This document shows, one piece after another, positions 32,481 through 34,532 of a stretch of DNA of 34,532 nucleotides; the first letter of the stretch is position 1; each line of letters opens with the position of its first letter. The stretch covers positions 1 through 34,532 of the forward strand of contig WRFY01000102.1 of the NCBI GenBank assembly GCA_009783445.1. Reading direction: 5' to 3'. Both the position numbers and the translations under genes were made by a program. Source of the stretch: Candidatus Azobacteroides sp. (GTDB taxonomy: Bacteria > Bacteroidota > Bacteroidia > Bacteroidales > Azobacteroidaceae). Below the pieces are notes generated by a model that saw nothing but the letters and a program-made list of their open reading frames with translations, was not told the origin of the DNA and searched no databases.

Positions 32481-34532
32481 ATGAAACGAAATAAATTATT
32501 CATAACGTCGTTTATTGCCTTATTCGTATTCCTAAATACGATCGCGCAAGCGCAGACGACAGCCAGTCAGGATCAAAACTATATTCGGACTCGAACATAT
32601 ACCTCTGAAGATGGGAGCAAATATTTGGATGCAGTACAATATTACGACGGGTTAGGACGTCCGGTTGAACAGGTACAGGTAGGCATTACCCCTTCTCTCA
32701 AGGATTTGGTAAGCTATCAGGAATATGACGCTTTCGGTCGGGAAGACAAAGCCTGGTTGCCGGCCGCGTCGCTCAACAATAAGGGAGCGTTCATTCCACT
32801 CAGTACTTACAAAACGAAATCATCGGAAACTTATAATGGCAGTAACACCATAAGCGACGCAGAGCCGTACGCTTATCCGGTTTATGAAACTTCTCCCCTA
32901 AGTCGGGTGGTGCAACAATACGGACCGGGAAAAATGTGGCATCAAAACGGTAAGGCCGTGAAAACCGCTTATCAAACCAATCTTTCTTCTTTTGCGGTTC
33001 CTTATTTTACCACGGCAGAAGCTAAAACAACGGTGAGCATCACCCGTTCGGGAAATTATGGCGTAAGTCAATTGTATGTAATAGAAACGACGGATGAAGA
33101 CGGCAACCTCTCTTACGAAGCGATCGACAAACTGGGTAGGTTGGTTTATACCAAACAAATGGACGGCGGCACAGCGATAGAAACCTGTTATGTCTACGAT
33201 AACTTCGGCAACCTTCGGGCGGTGTTGCCTCCCCTAGCTATCTTTGCATCCGGCACATGGACGGAATCGACTCAGGCATTCAAGGATTATGCTTATGCCT
33301 ACAAATACGACAACCGCAACCGTTGCATTGCTAAGAAAATGCCCGGAGCAGATTGGATTTACTACGTCTACGACAATGCCGACCACTTGATATTTACGCA
33401 AGATGGTGAAAATCGGAAGGTAAGCCGATGGCAATTTTCGATTCCCGATGCACTGGGTCGGGTCGTACTGACAGGGGTCTGTAAAAATTCGTTGGATTAC
33501 GCGGCTAACCCCTTGGGAACCGCAGTAGTCAAGGCCGCCTACAACACGAGCCGCACCGGTGTACATAACTGTTATACAATTACAGGCATAACGCTTACAA
33601 CTCCGGGTGATTACCACTCATTCTATTTCTATGACGACTATTCTTTTATGGGAATGTCATCAGAAGCGCCTAATAATGCAGATACGCAATACAATGCAGA
33701 ATCGGGCTATGGCGCCCGTTACACAGGAGGATACAAAGGAATGCTTACCGGAACAATCGCCGCTCAATTGGAGCCGGATGGAAACGTATGCATAGTTTCT
33801 CCCTATCTCTATACGATCTTGTATTACGACAACCGCAACCGTCTGATTCAGACCAAAAGCAAGAATCACATAAGTGGAATGGAAAAAGAATACATGGCCT
33901 ACGACTTTGCGAATCATCTGACAGGCAGAAAGCATATTCATTTGGCTAAGACCACGCAAACGGAAATTTATGTCCACACTTACGACCACGCTGGACGGCT
34001 GACGAAAACAACTCATCAACTGAACGGCGGAACGGTTGTCACCCTGGCCGAAAACGCTTACGACGAATTGGGCCAGCTAAAAACCAGTCAAAAGCACGGT
34101 TTAGCGAATCTGAAAACAACCTACGATTATAATATACGGTCATGGATATCATCTATCAATAATCCGCTGTTTACAGAGGATATGTATTATACCTCAGGAC
34201 AGATGGATGCCAAAGGATATTATAACGGCAACCTTACGGGAATAAGCTGGACATTTCCGGGAACAACCGATCCGTATGGGTGTTCTAAATTGGGATATAA
34301 CTTCACTTACGACAATCTGTCGAGAATAAAAACAGCCAAATTCTGGAGGTGCGGTTCCTATAACCAAACGGACGACAAAAGCATGCAAGCGATCACTTAC
34401 GACAAGCAGGGTAATATCCTGACTTTGCAGCGCAGCGGAAAAACAACGGCAACCGCTTGGGGGCTGATAGACAACCTGACGATGACCTACAGCGGCAATC
34501 AGTTGCTGACGGCGAATGATGCCGTTGCCAAT
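32481..34532 (+). CDS. DUF6443-type RHS repeat protein, 3' end outside the window
   Basis: The frame opens at ATG 32481, eleven bases after the previous stop, and I read it without a stop to the window edge (684 codons). A signal peptide (MKRNKLFITSFIALFVFLNT, likely ending AQAQ) is followed by a DUF6443-type N-terminal domain (VQYYDGLGRPVEQVQVG, YQEYDAFGREDKAWLP). YD repeats then continue: YVYDNFGNLRAV, YKYDNRNRCIAKKMPGAD, YDELGQLKT, YDNLSRIKT, YDKQGN. In Bacteroidota such proteins often run past 1000 residues with an RHS core and a variable C-terminal tip that can be a toxin. That part is not in the window, so no effector function can be claimed here. Confidence 0.85.
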   Translation, partial: MKRNKLFITSFIALFVFLNTIAQAQTTASQDQNYIRTRTYTSEDGSKYLDAVQYYDGLGRPVEQVQVGITPSLKDLVSYQEYDAFGREDKAWLPAASLNNKGAFIPLSTYKTKSSETYNGSNTISDAEPYAYPVYETSPLSRVVQQYGPGKMWHQNGKAVKTAYQTNLSSFAVPYFTTAEAKTTVSITRSGNYGVSQLYVIETTDEDGNLSYEAIDKLGRLVYTKQMDGGTAIETCYVYDNFGNLRAVLPPLAIFASGTWTESTQAFKDYAYAYKYDNRNRCIAKKMPGADWIYYVYDNADHLIFTQDGENRKVSRWQFSIPDALGRVVLTGVCKNSLDYAANPLGTAVVKAAYNTSRTGVHNCYTITGITLTTPGDYHSFYFYDDYSFMGMSSEAPNNADTQYNAESGYGARYTGGYKGMLTGTIAAQLEPDGNVCIVSPYLYTILYYDNRNRLIQTKSKNHISGMEKEYMAYDFANHLTGRKHIHLAKTTQTEIYVHTYDHAGRLTKTTHQLNGGTVVTLAENAYDELGQLKTSQKHGLANLKTTYDYNIRSWISSINNPLFTEDMYYTSGQMDAKGYYNGNLTGISWTFPGTTDPYGCSKLGYNFTYDNLSRIKTAKFWRCGSYNQTDDKSMQAITYDKQGNILTLQRSGKTTATAWGLIDNLTMTYSGNQLLTANDAVAN

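Noticed and set aside
1-34532. CRISPR arrays, tRNA genes, insertion sequences and attachment sites
   Set aside because: No regularly spaced repeats, cloverleaf-like segment, transposase or integrase motif was recognised in any reading of the window.

Overview
The window is a chromosomal piece of a Bacteroidota bacterium, most likely of the order Bacteroidales; I cannot name the genus. Supporting signs are genes without Shine-Dalgarno sequences, promoter-like elements of the TAnnTTTG type, a type IX secretion (T9SS) type A sorting domain, RHS proteins of the DUF6443 kind, and a capsule/O-antigen locus built from LegB/LegC, Wzx/Wzy and WcfS/WcfR-like parts. No tRNA, rRNA, CRISPR array, transposase or integrase was seen.

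Region 1 (1-19435, all + strand) is a surface polysaccharide locus. It opens with the C-terminal end of a probable chain-length determinant (Wzz type). Next comes a complete set for CMP-N,N'-diacetyllegionaminic acid (a sialic-acid-like nonulosonate): legB, legC, legH, legI, legG, a PtmE-like nucleotidyltransferase with a CBS domain, and legF. An AT-rich assembly block follows: an unassigned protein that is the best candidate for the CMP-sugar transferase, a GT4 glycosyltransferase, a Wzy-like polymerase, a hexapeptide acyltransferase, a pyruvyl-transferase-family protein paired with an F420-hydrogenase-beta-like iron-sulfur protein, a Wzx flippase and a GT2 glycosyltransferase. The locus ends with an initiation module: a PglC/WcfS-like sugar-phosphate transferase, a second DegT-type aminotransferase and a membrane-bound FlaA1/PglF/CapD-type 4,6-dehydratase. 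Most of these genes overlap or lie within 10 bases of each other, so they probably form one long, translationally coupled operon whose promoter is upstream of the window. Together they would make an amino-deoxysugar-primed, legionaminic-acid-containing repeat unit on a lipid carrier, flip it and polymerise it.

Region 2 (19563-22161, - strand) has three ordinary chromosomal genes in a short operon: a HAD hydrolase, an ABC ATPase resembling GldA but with no permease beside it, and a membrane TPM-domain protein with a glycine-rich tail. They converge on the polysaccharide locus across a 127-base gap that contains a perfect hairpin.

Region 3 (22280-27475, + strand) holds metabolic genes: an M24 aminopeptidase P, a glycogen branching enzyme, a type I mannose-6-phosphate isomerase and an FkbM-family methyltransferase. 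G+C here is clearly higher than in the middle of region 1.

Region 4 (27476-34532, + strand) begins with a 338-base gap containing a perfect interrupted palindrome beside a promoter-like -7 element. Three exported proteins follow: a large RHS/SpvB-like protein (1157 aa), a protein ending in a T9SS sorting domain, and a second RHS protein (DUF6443 type) still open at the window edge. This looks like a secreted RHS module; any toxin tip and immunity gene would lie beyond the window. The most promising places for new biology are this module with its operator-like palindrome, the unassigned protein after legF, and the pyruvyl-transferase/F420-hydrogenase-like pair.
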